From Brienomyrus brachyistius (lineage: Eukaryota > Chordata > Actinopteri > Osteoglossiformes > Mormyridae), in the NCBI RefSeq assembly GCF_023856365.1, contig NW_026042717.1, positions 48,412-112,411 on the forward strand: a DNA stretch of 64,000 nucleotides, given 5' to 3'. Positions within the stretch are counted from its first letter, which is position 1. Each line of letters starts with the position of its first letter. The notes under the pieces were generated by a model. The model was not told the origin of the DNA. It made no database searches and saw only the letters and a list, made by a program, of their open reading frames with translations. This document shows, one piece after another, positions 13,301 through 29,380 of this stretch. Position numbers and translations under genes: made by a program.

Positions 13301-14721
13301 TAATATGCTAACACGTTATGCTAATATGCTAATATGCTAATATGCTATGCTAATATGCTAATATGCTATGCTAATATGCTAATATGCTAATATGCTAATA
13401 TGCTAACACGATATGCTAATATGCTAATATGCTAATATGCTAATATGCTAACACGCTATGCTAATATGCTAATATGCTAATATGCTAATATGCTAATATG
13501 TTAATTAGCTAATATGCTAATATGCTAATATGCTAATATGCTATGCTAATTTGCTAATATGTTAATATGCTAATGCGCTAATATGCTAACACGCTATGCT
13601 AATATGCTAATATGCTAATATGCTAATATGCTATGCTAATATGCTAATATGCTAATACGCTAATATGCTAACACGCTATGCTAATATGCTAATATGCTAA
13701 TATGCTAATATGCTAATATGCTATGCTAATTTGCTAATATGCTAATGTGCTAATATGTTAATATGCTAACACGCTATGCTAATATGCTAATATGCTAATA
13801 CGCTAATATGCTAACACGCTATGTTAATATGCTAATATGCTAATATGCTAATATGCTAATATGCTATGCTAATTTGCTAATATGCTAATGTGCTAATGTG
13901 CTAATATGTTAATATGCTAACACGCTATGCTAATATGCTAATATGCTAATATGCTAATATGCTATGCTAATATGCTAATATATTAATATGCTAATATGCT
14001 AATATGCTATGCTAATATGCTAATATGCTAATATGCTAATATGCTATGCTAATATGCTATGTTAATATGCTAATATGCTATGCTAATATGTTAATATGCT
14101 AATATGCTAATATGCTAATATGTTAATTCTCTAATATGCTAATATGCTAATATGCTAATATGCTAACATGCTATGCTAATATGCTAATATGCTAATATGC
14201 TAATATGCTATGCTAATATGCTAATATACTAATATGCTAATATGCTATGCTAATATGCTAATATGCTAATACGCTAACACGCTATGCTAATATGCTAATA
14301 TGCTAATATGCTATGCTAATATGCTAATATGCTAATATGCTAATATGCTAATATGCTAATACGCTAACACGCTATGCTAATATGCTAATATGCTAACACG
14401 CTATGCTAATATGCTAATATGCTAATATGCTAATATGCTATGCTAATTTGCTAATATGCTAATGTGCTAATATGTTAATATGCTAACACGCTATGCTAAT
14501 ATGCTAATATGCTAATATGCTAATATGCTATGCTAATATGCTAATATGTTAATATGCTAATATGCTAATATGCTATGCTAATATGCTAATATGCTAATAT
14601 GCTAATATGCTAATATGCTAATATGCTATGCTAATATGCTAATATGTTAATATGCTAATATGCTAATATGCTATGCTAATATGTTAATATGCTAATATGC
14701 TAATATGCTAATATGTTAATT

Positions 14722-17700
14722 CTCTAATATGCTAATATGCTAATATGCTAATATGCTAACATGCTATGCTAATATGCTAATATGCTAATATGCTAATATG
14801 CTATGCTAATATGCTAATATACTAATATGTTAATATGCTATGCTAATATGCTAATATGCTAATACGCTAACACGCTATGCTAATATGCTAATATGCTAAT
14901 ATGCTAATATGCTAATATGCTAATATGCTATGCTAATATGCTAATATGCTAATATGCTAATACGCTAACACGCTATGCTAATATGCTAATATGCTATGCT
15001 AATATGCTAATATGCTAATATGCTATGCTAATATGTTAATACGCTAACACGCTATGCTAATATGCTAATATGCTAATATGCTAATATGCTAATATACTAA
15101 TATGCTATGCTAATATGCTAATATGCTAATATGCTAATATGCTATGCTAATATGCTAATATGCTAATATACTAATATGCTATGCTAATATGCTAATATGC
15201 TAATATGCTAATATGCTATGCTAATATGCTAATATGCTATGCTAATATGCTAATATGCTAATATGCTAATATGCTAATATGCTAATATGCTATGTTAATA
15301 TGCTAAATATGGTAATATGCTAATATGCTATGCTAATATGCTAATATGCTAATACGCTAACACGCTATGCTAATATGCTAATATGCTAATATGGTATGCT
15401 AATATGCTAATATGCTAATATGCTATGCTAATATACTAATATGCTAATATGCTAATATGCTATGCTAATATGCTAATATGCTAATATGCTAATATGCTAT
15501 GCTAATATGCTAATATGCTAATACGCTAACACGCTATGCTAATATGCTAATATGCTAATATGCTAATATGCTATGCTAATATGCTAATATGCTAATATGC
15601 TAATATGCTAATATGCTAATATGCTAATATGCTATGCTAATATGCTAATATGCTAACACGCTATGCTAATATGCTAATATGCTAATATGCTAATATGCTA
15701 ATACGCTAATATGCTAACACGCTATGCTAATATGCTAATATGCTAATATGCTAATATGCTATGCTAATATGCTAATATGCTATGCTAATATGCTAATATG
15801 CTAATATGCTAATATGCTATGCTAATATGCTAATATGCTAATATGCTATGCTAATATGTTAATATGCTAATATGCTAATATGCTAATATGCTAATATGCT
15901 AATATGCTATGCTAATATGCTAATATGCTAATACGCTAACACGCTATGCTAATATGCTAATATACTAATATACTAATATGCTATGCTAATATGCTATGCT
16001 AATATGCTATGCTAATATGCTAATATGTTAATATGCTAATATGCTATGCTAATATACTAATATACTATGCTAATATGCTAATATGCTAATTTGCTAATAT
16101 GCTATTCTAATATAATATGCTAATATGCTAATATGCTATGCTAATATGCTAATATGCTAATACGTTAACACGCTATGCTAATATGCTAATATGCTAATAT
16201 GCTAATATGTTATGCTAATATGCTATGCTAATATGCTAATATGCTAATATGCTAATATGCTAATATGCTAATATGCTAATATGCTATACTAATATGCTAA
16301 TACGCTAACAAGTTATACTATGCTAATATGCTAATATGCTAATATGCTAATATGCTATGTTAATATGCTAATATGCTAATATGCTAATATGCTATGCTAA
16401 TATGCTAATATGCTAATACGCTAACACGCTGCTAATATGCTAATATGCTAATATGCTAATATGCTATGCTAATATGCTAATATGCTAATATGCTAATATG
16501 CTATGCTAATATGCTAATATGCTAATATGCTAATATGCTATGCTAATATGCTAATATGCTAATATGCTAACACGCTATGCTAATATGCTATGCTAATATG
16601 CTAATATGCTTAAATGCTATGCTAATATGCTAACATGCTAATATGCTAACATACTAATATGCTAATATGCTAATTTGCTAATATGCTAATATGCTATGCT
16701 AATATGCTAATATGCTAATATGCTAATATGCTAATATGCTAATATGCTATGCTAATATGCTAATATGCTAATATGCTAATATGCTAATATGCTATGCTAA
16801 TATGCTAATATGCTAATATGCTAATATGCTATGCTAATATGCTAATATGCTAATATGCTATGCTAATATGTTAATATGCTAATACGCTAACACGCTATGC
16901 TAATATGCTAATATGCTAATATGCTAATATGCTAATATGCCATGCTAATATGCTATGCTAATATGCTAATATGCTAATATGCTAATATGCTATGCTAATA
17001 TGCTAATATGCTAATATGCTAATATGCTATGCTAATATGCTAATATGCTAATATGCTAATATGCTAATATGCTATGCTAATATGCTAATATGCTAATATG
17101 CTAATATGCTATGCTAATATGCTATGGTAATATGCTAATATGCTAATATGCTAATACGCTAACACGCTATGCTAATATGCTATGCTAATATGCTATGCTA
17201 ATATGCTATGCTAATATGCTAATATGCTAATATACTATGCTAATATGCTAATATGCTAATTTGCTAATATGCTATTCTAATATAATATGCTAATATGCTA
17301 ATATGCTATGCTAATATACTAATATGCTAATACGTTAACATGCTATGCTAATATGCTAATATGCTAATATGCTAATATGTTATGCTAATATGCTATGCTA
17401 ATATGCTAATATGCTAATATGCTAATATGCTAATATGCTATACTAATATGCTAATATGCTAATACGCTAACACGTTATACTATGCTAATATGCTAATATG
17501 CTAATATGCTAATATGCTATGTTAATATGCTAATATGCTAATATGCTAATATGCTATGCTAATATGCTAATATGCTAATACGCTAACACGCTGCTAATAT
17601 GCTAATATGCTAATATGCTAATATGCTATGCTAATATGCTAATATGCTAATATGCTATGCTAATATGCTAATATGCTAATATGCTAATATGCTATGCTAA

Positions 17701-19345
17701 TATGCTAATATGCTAATATGCTAACACGCTATGCTAATATGCTATGCTAATATGCTAATATGCTTAAATGCTATGCTAATATGCTAACATGCTAATATGC
17801 TAACATGCTAATATGCTAATATGCTAATTTGCTAATATGCTAATATGCTATGCTAATATGCTAATATGCTAATATGCTAATATGCTATGCTAATATGCTA
17901 ATATGCTAATATGCTAATATGGTAATATGCTATGCTAATATGCTAATATGCTAATATGCTAATATGCTATGCTAATATGCTAATATATTAATATGCTAAT
18001 ATGCTAATATGCTAATATGCTATGCTAATATGCTAATATGCTAATATGCTAATATGCTAATATGCTAATATGCTAATATGCTAACACGCTATGCTAATAT
18101 GCTAATATGCTAATATGCTAATATGCTATGCTAATATGCTAATATGCTAATATGCTAATACGCTAACACGCTATGCTAATATGCTAATATGCTAATATGC
18201 TAATATGCTATGCTAATATGCTAATATGCTAATATGCTAATATGCTAATATGCTATGCTAATATGCTAATACGCTAATATGCTAACATGCTATGCTAATA
18301 TGCTAATATGCTAATATGCTATGCTAATATGCTAATATGCTAATACGCTAACACGCTATGCAAATATGCTAATATGCTAATATGCTATGCTAATATGCTA
18401 ATATGCTAATATGCTAATATGCTCATATACTAATATACTATGCTAATATGCTAATATGCTAATATGCTATGCTAATATGCTAATATGCTAATATGCTAAT
18501 ATGCTAATATGCTAATATGCTATGCTAATACGCTAATATGCTAACACGTTATGCTAATATGCTAATATGCTAATATGCTATGCTAATATGCTAATATGCT
18601 ATGCTAATATGCTAATATGCTAATATGCTAATATGCTAACACGATATGCTAATATGCTAATATGCTAATATGCTAATATGCTAACACGCTATGCTAATAT
18701 GCTAATATGCTAATATGCTAATATGTTAATTAGCTAATATGCTAATATGCTAATATGCTAATATGCTATGCTAATTTGCTAATATGTTAATATGCTAATG
18801 CGCTAATATGCTAACACGCTATGCTAATATGCTAATATGCTAATATGCTAATATGCTATGCTAATATGCTAATATGCTAATACGCTAATATGCTAACACG
18901 CTATGCTAATATGCTAATATGCTAATATGCTAATATGCTAATATGCTATGCTAATTTGCTAATATGCTAATGTGCTAATATGTTAATATGCTAACACGCT
19001 ATGCTAATATGCTAATATGCTAATACGCTAATATGCTAACACGCTATGTTAATATGCTAATATGCTAATATGCTAATATGCTATGCTAATTTGCTAATAT
19101 GCTAATGTGCTAATGTGCTAATATGTTAATATGCTAACACGCTATGCTAATATGCTAATATGCTAATATGCTAATATGCTATGCTAATATGCTAATATAT
19201 TAATATGCTAATATGCTAATATGCTATGCTAATATGCTAATATGCTAATATGCTAATATGCTATGCTAATATGCTATGTTAATATGCTAATATGCTATGC
19301 TAATATGTTAATATGCTAATATGCTAATATGCTAATATGTTAATT
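14722..19345 (+). repeat. 5.7-kb higher-order repeat, second copy
   Basis: This is the counterpart of 8997-14128. The part from about 16632 onwards belongs as well to the larger 18.57-kb unit, so the 5.7-kb duplication came before the 18.57-kb one: the 36-38-kb region repeats only the right part of this module. The variant order (CTATTCT, CGTTATACTATG, CGCTGCT, TTAAATGC, GCAAATATG, CTCATAT, CACGATATG, CTCT) is kept throughout. Confidence 0.75.
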
Positions 19346-22300
19346 CTCTAATATGCTAATATGCTAATATGCTAATATGCTAATATGCTAATATGCTAAT
19401 ATGCTAATATGCTATGCTAATATGCTAATATACTAATATGCTAATATGCTATGCTAATATGCTAATATGCTAATACGCTAACACGCTATGCTAATATGCT
19501 AATATGCTAATATGCTATGCTAATATGCTAATATGCTAATATGCTAATACGCTAACACGCTATGCTAATATGCTAATATGCTAATATGCTAATATGCTAA
19601 TATGCTAATATGCTATGCTAATATGCTAATATGCTAATATGCTAATATGCTAATATGCTATGCTAATATGCTAATATGCTAATATGCTATGCTAATATGT
19701 TAATATGCTAATATGCTAATATGCTAATATGCTATGTTAATATGCTAAATATGGTAATATGCTAATATGCTATGCTAATATGCTAATATGCTAATACGCT
19801 AACACGCTATGCTAATATGCTAATATGCTATGCTAATATGCTAATATGCTAATATGCTATGCTAATATACTAATATGCTAATATGCTAATATGCTATGCT
19901 AATATGCTAATATGTTAATATGCTAATATGCTATGCTAATATGCTAATATGCTAATACGCTAACACGCTATGCTAATATGCTAATATGCTAATATGCTAA
20001 TATGCTATGCTAATATGTTAATATGCTAATATGCTAATATGCTAATATGCTAATATGCTATGCTAATATGCTAATATGCTAACACGCTATGCTAATATGC
20101 TAATATGCTAATATGCTAATATGCTAATACGCTAATATGCTAACACGCTATGCTAATATGCTAATATGCTAATATGCTAATATGCTAATATGCTATGCTA
20201 ATATGCTAATATGCTAATACGCTAACACGCTATGCTAATATGCTATGCTAATATGCTAATATGCTAATATACTATGCTAATATGCTAATATGCTAATATG
20301 CTAATATGCTATGCTAATATGCTAATATGCTAATATGCTAATATGCTATGCTAATATGCTAATATGCTAATACGCTAACACGCTATGCTAATATGCTAAT
20401 ATGCTAATATGCTAATATGCTATGCTAATATGCTATGCTAATATGCTAATATGCTAATATGCTAATATGCTAATATGCTATGCTAATATGCTAATATGCT
20501 AATATGCTATGCTAATATGCTAATATGCTAATATGCTATACTAATATGCTAATATGCTAATATGCTAATATGCTATGCTAATATGCTATGCTAATATGCT
20601 ATGCTAATATGCTATGGTAATATGCTAATATGCTAATACGCTAACACGCTATGCTAATATGCTATGCTAATATGCTATGCTAATATGCTAATATGCTAAT
20701 ATGCTAATATGCTAATATGCTAATATACTATGCTAATATGCTAATATGCTAATATGCTAATATGCTAATATGCTATGCTAATATGCTAATATGCTAATAT
20801 GCTATGCTAATATGCTAATATGCTAATATGTTAATATGCTAACACGCTATGCTAATATGCTAATATGCTATGCTAATATGGTAATATGCTTATATGCTAT
20901 GCTAATATACTAATATGTTAATATGCTAATATGCTAATATGCTATGCTAATATGCTAATATGCTAATATGCTAATATGCTAATATGCTATGCTAATATGC
21001 TAATATGCTAATATGCTAATATGCTAATATGCTAATATGCTATGCTAATATGTTAATATGCTAATATGCTAATATGCTAATATGCTATGCTAATATGCTA
21101 ATATGCTAATACGCTAACACGCTATGCTAATATGCTAATATACTAATATGCTAATATGCTATGCTAATATGCTATGCTAATATGCTATGCTAATATGCTA
21201 TGTTAATATGCTAATATGCTAATATGCTAATATGCTAATATACTATGCTAATATGCTAATATGCTAATATGCTAATATGCTAATATGCTAATATGCTATG
21301 CTAATATGCTATGCTAATATGCTAATATGCTAATATGCTAATATGCTATGCTAATATGCTAATATGCTAATATGCTAATACGCTAACACCTTATACTATG
21401 CTAATATGCTAATATGCTAATATGCTAATATGCCATGTTAATATGCTAATATGCTAATATGCTAATATGCTATGCTAATATGCTAATATGCTAATACGCT
21501 AACACGCTATGCTAATATGCTAATATGCTAATATGCTAATATGCTAATATGCTATGCTAATATGCTAATATGCTAATATGCTAATATGCTATGCTAATAT
21601 GCTAATATGCTAATATGCTATGCTAATATGCTAATATGCTAATATGCTAATATACTAATATGCTAATATGCTATGCTAATATGCTAATATGCTAATATGC
21701 TAATATGCTAACACGCTATGCTAATATGCTATGCTAATATGCTAATATGCTTAAATGCTATGCTAATATGCTAACATGCTAATATGCTAACATGCTAATA
21801 TGCTAATATGCTAATTTGCTAATATGCTAATATGCTATGCTAATATGCTATGCTAATATGCTAATATGCTAAGCTAATATGCTATGCTAATATGCTATGC
21901 TAATATGCCAATATGCTAATATGCTAATATGCTATGTTAATATGCTAATATGCTAATACGCTAATATGCTAACATGCTATGCTAATATGCTAATATGCTA
22001 ATATGCTAATATGCTATGCTAATATGCTATGCTAATACCCTAACACGCTATGCTAATATGCTAATATGCTATGCTAATATGCTAATATGCTAATATGCTA
22101 ATATACTATGCTAATATGCTAATATGCTAATATGCTATGCTAATATACTAATATGCTAATATGCTAATATGCTATGCTAATACGCTAATATGCTAACACG
22201 CTATGCTAATATGCTAATATGCTAATATGCTATGCTAATATGCTAATATGCTAATATGCTAATATGCTAATATGCTAATATGCTAACACGATATGCTAAT

Positions 22301-25300
22301 ATGCTAATATGCTAATATGCTAATATGCTAACACGCTATGCTAATATGCTAATATGCTAATATGCTAATATGCTAATATGTTAATAAGCTAATATACTAA
22401 TATGCTAATATGCTAATATGCTAATATGCTAATATGCTATGCTAATATGCTATGCTAATATGCTAATATGCTAATATGCTAATATGCTAACACGCTATGC
22501 TAATATGCTAATATGCTAATATGCTAATATGCTAATATGCTAATATGCTATGCTAATATGCTAATATGCTAATATGCTATGCTAATATGCTAATATGCTA
22601 ATACGCTAACACGCTATGCTAATATGCTAATATGCTAATATGTTAATATGCTATGCTAATATGCTATGCTAATACGCTAACACGTTATGCTAATATGCTA
22701 ATATGCTAATATGTTAATATGCTAATATGTTAATATGCTAATATGTTAATATGCTCATATGCTAATATGCTAATATGCTATGTTAATATGCTAATATGCT
22801 AATACGCTAATATGCTAACATGCTATGCTAATATGCTAATATGCTAATATGCTAATATGCTAATATGCTATGCTAATATGCTATGCTAATACCCTAACAC
22901 GCTATGCTAATATGCTAATATGCTATGCTAATATGCTAATATGCTAATATGCTAATATACTATGCTAATATGCTAATATGCTAATATGCTATGCTAATAT
23001 ACTAATATGCTAATATGCTAATATGCTATGCTAATACGCTAATATGCTAACACGCTATGCTAATATGCTAATATGCTAATATGCTATGCTAATATGCTAT
23101 GCTAATATGCTAATATGCTAATATGCTAATATGCTAACACGATATGCTAATATGCTAATATGCTAATATGCTAATATGCTAACACGCTATGCTAATATGC
23201 TAATATGCTAATATGCTAATATGCTAATATGTTAATAAGCTAATATACTAATATGCTAATATGCTAATATGCTAATATGCTAATATGCTAATATGCTATG
23301 CTAATTTGCTAATATGCTAATATGCTAATATGCTAATATGCTAACACGCTATGCTAATATGCTAATATGCTAATATGCTAATATGCTAATATGCTATGCT
23401 AATATGCTAATATGCTAATATGCTATGCTAATATGCTAATATGCTAATACGCTAACACGCTATGCTAATATGCTAATATGCTAATATGTTAATATGCTAT
23501 GCTAATATGCTATGCTAATACGCTAACACGTTATGCTAATATGCTAATATGCTAATATGTTAATATGCTATGCTAATATGCTAATATCCTAATATGCTAA
23601 TATGCTATGTTAATATGCTAATATGCTAATATGCTAATATGCTAATATGCTATGCTAATATGCTAATATGCTAATATGCTATGCTAATATGCTAATATGC
23701 TAATATGCTATGCTAATATGCTAATATGCTAATTTGCTAATATGCTATGCTAATATGCTAATATGCTAATATGCTTATATGCTATGTTAATATGCTAATA
23801 TGCTAATATGCTAATATGCTATGTTAATATGCTAATATGCTAATATGCTAATATGCTATGCTAATATGCTAATATGCTAATATGCTAATATGCTAATACG
23901 CTAACACGCTATGCTAATATGCTAATATGCTATGCTAATATGCTATGCTAATATGCTAATATACTAATATGCTAATTTGCTAATATGCTAATATGCTATG
24001 CTAATATGCTAATATGCTAATATGCTAATATGCTAATATGCTAATATGCTAATACGCTAATATGCTAACACGCTATGCTAATATGCTAATATGCTAATAT
24101 GCTAATATGCTATGCTAATATGCTAATATGCTAAAACGCTAACACGCTATGCTAATATGCTAATATGCTAATATGCTAATATGCTATGCTATGCTAATAT
24201 GCTAATATGCTAATATGCTAATATGCTAATATGCTAATGTTAATATGCTAATATGCTATGCTAATATGCTAATATGCTAATACGCTAATATGCTAACATG
24301 CTATGCTAATATGCTAATATGCTAATATGCTAATATGCTAATATGCTATGCTAATATGCTAATATGCTAATATGCTAATATGCTATGCTAATATGCTAAT
24401 ATGTTAATATGCTAATATGCTATGCTAATATGCTAATATACTAATATGCTAATATGCTATGCTAATACGCTATGCTAACACGATATGCTAATATGCTAAT
24501 ATGCTAAAATGCTAATACGCTAATACGCTAATATGCTAACACGCTATGCTAATATGCTAATATGCTAATATGCTAATATGCTATGCTAATATGCTAATAT
24601 GCTAATATGCTAATATGCTAATATGCTAATATGCTAATATGCTAATATGCTAATATGCTAATATACTATGCTAATATACTATGCTAATATGCTAATATGC
24701 TATGTTAATATGCTAATATGCTATGCTAATATGCTAATATGCTAATACACTAACACGCTATGCTAATATGTTAATATGCTAATATGCTATGCTAATATGC
24801 TAATATGCTAATATGCTAATATGCTATGCTAATATGCTAATATGCTAATATGCTAATATGCTAATATGCTAATACGCTAATACGCTAATATGCTAACACG
24901 CTATGCTAATATGCTAATATGCTAATATGCTAATATGCTAATATACTATGCTAATATGCTAATATGCTAATACGCTAATACGCTATGCTAATATGCTAAT
25001 ATGCTAATATGCTAATATGCTATGCTAATATGCTAATATGCTAATATGCTAATATGCTAATATGCTATGCTAATATGCTAATATGCTAATATGCTAATAT
25101 GCTAACACGCTATGCTAATATGCTAATATGCTAATATGCTAATATGCTAATATGCTAATACGCTAATATGCTAACACGCTATGCTAATATGCTAATATGC
25201 TAATATGCTAATATGCTATGCTAATATGCTAATATGCTAATACGCTAACACGCTATGCTAATATGCTATGCTAATATGCTAATATGCTAATATACTATGC

Positions 25301-28300
25301 TAATATGCTAATATGCTAATATGCTAATATGCTAATATGCTAATATGCTAATATGCTATGCTAATATGCTAATATGCTATGCTAATATGCTAATATGCTA
25401 ATATGCTAATATGCTAATATGCTATGCTAATATGCTAATATGCTAATACGCTAACACGCTATGCTAATATGCTAATATGCTAATATGCTAATATGCTAAT
25501 ATGCTAATATGCTAATATGCTAATATGCTATGCTAATATGCTATGCTAATATGTTAATATGCTAATATGCTAATATGCTATACTAATATGCTAATATGCT
25601 ATGCTAATATGCTAATATGCTAATATGCTATGCTAATATGCTAAAATGCTTATATGCTAATATGCTATGCTAATATGCTAATATGCTAATATGCTAATAT
25701 GCTATGCTAATATGCTATATTAATATGCTAATATGCTAATACGCTAACACGCTATGCTAATATGCTATGCTAATATGCTATGCTAATATGCTATGCTAAT
25801 ATGCTAATATGCTAATATGCTAATATGCTAATATACTATGCTAATATGCTAATATGCTAATATGCTAATATGCTATGCTAATATGCTAATATGCTAATAT
25901 GCTATGCTAATATGCTAATATGCTAATATGTTAATATGCTAACACGCTATGCTAATATGCTAATATGCTATGCTAATATGGTAATATGCTAATATGCTAT
26001 GCTAATATACTAATATGTTAATATGCTAATATGCTAATATGCTATGCTAATATGCTAATATGCTAATATGCTAATATGCTATGCTAATATGCTAATATGC
26101 TAATATGCTAATATGCTATGCTAATATGTTAATATGCTAATATGCTAATATGCTAATATGCTATGCTAATATGCTAATATGCTAATATGCTAATACGCTA
26201 ACACGCTATGCTAATATGCTAATATACTAATATGCTAATATGCTATGCTAATATGCTATGCTAATATGCTATGCTAATATGCTATGTTAATATGCTAATA
26301 TGCTAATATGCTAATATGCTAATATGCTATGCTAATATGTTAATATGCTAATATGCTAATATGCTAATATGCTATGCTAATATGCTAATATGCTAATATG
26401 CTAATACGCTAACACGCTATGCTAATATGCTAATATACTAATATGCTAATATGCTATGCTAATATGCTATGCTAATATGCTATGCTAATATGCTATGTTA
26501 ATATGCTAATATGCTAATATGTTAATATGCTAATATACTATGCTAATATGCTAATATGCTAATATGCTATGCTAATATGCTAATATGCTATGCTAATATG
26601 CTAATATGCTAATACGTTAACACGCTATGCTAATATGCTAATATGCTAATATGCTAATATGTTATGCTAATATGCTATGCTAATATGCTAATATGCTAAT
26701 ATGCTAATATGCTAATATGCTATGCTAATATGCTAATATGCTAATATGCTAATATGCTAACACCTTATACTATGCTAATATGCTAATATGCTAATATGCT
26801 AATATGCTAATATGCGAATATGCTATGTTAATATGCTAATATGCTAATATGCTAATATGCTAATATGCTATGCTAATATGCTAATATGCTAATACGTTAA
26901 CACGCTATGCTAATATGCTAATATGCTAATATGCTAATATACTATGCTAATATGCTAATATGCTAATATGCTAATATGCTATGCTAATATGCTAATATGC
27001 TATGCTAATATGCTAATATGCTAATATGCTAATATGCTAATATGCTATGCTAATATGCTAATATGCTAATATGCTAACACGCTATGCTAATATGCTAATA
27101 TGCTAATATGCTAATATGCTAATATGCTAATATGTTAATATGCTAATATGCTAATATGCTAATTTGCTAATATGCTATGCTAATATGCTAATATGCTAAT
27201 ACGCTAACACGCTATGCTAATATGCTAATATGCTAATATGCTAATATGCTATGCTAATATGCTAATATGCTAATATGCTAATACGCTAATATGCTAATAT
27301 GCTAACACGCTATGCTAATATGCTAATATGCTAATATGCTAATATGCTATGCTAATTTGCTAATATGCTAATATGCTAATATGCTAATATGCTAATATGC
27401 TAATATGCTAATATGCTATGCTAATATGCTAATATGCTAATATGCTAATATGCTAACACGCTATGCTAATATGCTAATATGCTAATATGCTAATATGCTA
27501 TGTTAATATGCTAATATGCTAATATGCTAATATGCTATGCTAATATGCTAATATGCTAATATGCTAATATGATAATATGCTAATATGCTAATATGCTAAT
27601 ATGCTAATACGCTAACACGCTATGCTAATATGCTAATATGCTATGCTAATATGCTAATATGCTAATATGCTAATATGCTAATATGCTAATATGCTAATAT
27701 ACTATGCTAATATGTTAATATGCTAATATGCTAATATGCTAATATGCTAATATGCTAATACGCTAATATGCTAACACGCTATGCTAATATGCTAATATGC
27801 TAATATGCTATGCTAATATGCTAATATGCTAATATGCTAATATGCTAATATGCTAATATGCTAATACGCTAACACGCTATGCTAATATGCTAATATGCTA
27901 ATATACTAATATGCTATGCTAATATGCTAATATGCTAATATGTTAATATGCTAATATGCTAATATGCTAATATGCTATGCTAATATGCTAATATGCTAAT
28001 ATGCTAATATGCTAATATGCTATGTTAATATGCTAATATGCTAATATGCTAATATGCTAATATGCTAATATGCTATGCTAATATGCTAATATGCTAATAT
28101 GCTAATATGCTAATACGCTAACACGCTATGCTAATATGCTAATATGCTATGCTAATATGCTAATATACTAATATGCTAAATTGCTAATATGCTAATATGC
28201 TATGCTAATATGCTAATATGCTAATATGCTAATATGTTAATATGCTAATACGCTAATATGCTAACACGCTATGCTAATATGCTAATATGCTAATATGCTA

Positions 28301-28814
28301 ATATGCTATGCTAATATGCTAATATGCTAATACACTAACACGCTATGCTAATATGCTAATATGCTAATATGCTAATATGCTATGCTAATATGCTAATATG
28401 CTAATATGCTAATATGCTAATGTTAATATGCTAATATGCTATGCTAATATGCTAATATGCTAATACGCTAATATGCTAACATGCTATGCTAATATGCTAA
28501 TATGCTAATATGCTAATATGCTATGCTAATATGCTAATATGCTAGTATGCTAATATGCTATGCTAATATGCTAATATGTTAATATGCTAATATGCTATGC
28601 TAATATGCTAATATACTAATATGCTAATATGCTATGCTAATACGCTATGCTAACACGATATGCTAATATGCTAATATGCTAATATGCTATGCTAATATGC
28701 TAATATGCTAATACGCTAACACGCTATGCTAATATGCTAATATGCTAATATGCTATGCTAATATACTAATTTGCTATGCTAATATACTAATATGCTAATA
28801 TGCTAATATGCTAA

Positions 28815-28850
28815 TATACTATGCTAATATACTATGCTAATATACTATGC
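28815..28850 (+). repeat. Triple TATACTATG landmark block
   Basis: Three TATACTATG variants are spaced 13 bp apart, a very regular small module. It is usually preceded by CTAATTTG and CTATG and followed within about 100 bp by CTAATACA, CTAACACG. Ten copies are visible, starting at 28815, 32582, 33500, 47383, 51680, 52600, 55031, 57223, 59838 and 63626. It is absent from the first 28 kb, so it marks the right-hand family of modules, and its spacing gives the higher-order period there. Confidence 0.85.
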
Positions 28851-29380
28851 TAATATGCTAATATGCTAATATGCTATGCTAATATGCTATGCTAATATGC
28901 TAATATGCTAATATGCTAATACACTAACACGCTATGCTAATATGTTAATATGCTAATATGCTATGCTAATATGCTAATATGTTAATATGCTAATATGCTA
29001 TGCTAATATGCTAATATGCTAATATGCTAATATGCTAATATGCTAATATGCTAATATGCTAATATGCTAATACGCTAACATGCTAACACGCTATGCTAAT
29101 ATGCTAATATGCTAATATGCTAATATGCTAATATGCTATGTTAATATGCTAATATGCTAATACGCTAATACGCTATGCTAATATGCTAATATGCTAATAT
29201 GCTAATATGCTAATATGCTATGCTAATATGCTAATATGCTAATATGCTAATATGCTAATATGCTAATATGCTAATATGCTATGCTAATATGCTAATATGC
29301 TAATATAGTAATATGCTAATATGCTAATATGCTATGCTAATATGCTAATATGCTAATATGCTAATATGCTAATACGCTAA

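Larger units (their letters stand above)
8997..14128 (+). repeat. 5.7-kb higher-order repeat, first copy
   Basis: Landmarks CTCT 8997, AAATATGG 9583, CTATTCT 10408 and 11550, CGCTGCT 10716 and 11867, TTAAATGC 10900 and 12043 match 14722, 15305, 16102, 17272, 16427, 17589, 16610 and 17764. Offsets are about 5.69-5.73 kb. After 12.6 kb the offset drops to about 5.2 kb because this copy alone carries an extra local duplication of about 480 bp. The module ends at the next CTCT (14129, matching 19346). A second CTCT module of only about 590 bp (14129-14721) separates the two copies. Confidence 0.75.
1..16631 (+). repeat. Left satellite block with 2.8-kb and 5.7-kb higher-order repeats
   Basis: This stretch has no genes and consists only of the 8/5-bp units. 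Its landmarks are TTAATTCTCT (CTCT at 2641, 5456, 8997, 14129, 14722), AAATATGG (3139, 5951, 9583, 15305), CTATTCT (4292, 6964, 10408, 11550, 16102), CGCTGCT (4601, 7269, 10716, 11867, 16427) and TTAAATGC (7451, 10900, 12043, 16610). They appear in a recurring order, which shows repeated duplication of multi-kilobase modules with internal gains and losses. The block is mostly in clean register; a small cluster of one-base indels lies at about 8.48-8.64 and 10.86-11.55 kb. The right boundary is where the 18.57-kb unit described separately can first be matched to its second copy. Confidence 0.85.

Noticed and set aside
19346..19745. Hairpin terminators or structured RNA genes within the array
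   Set aside because: No stem longer than about 5 bp beyond the ATATTAATAT sites was found, and there is no T-tract, tRNA box A/B or other RNA landmark.
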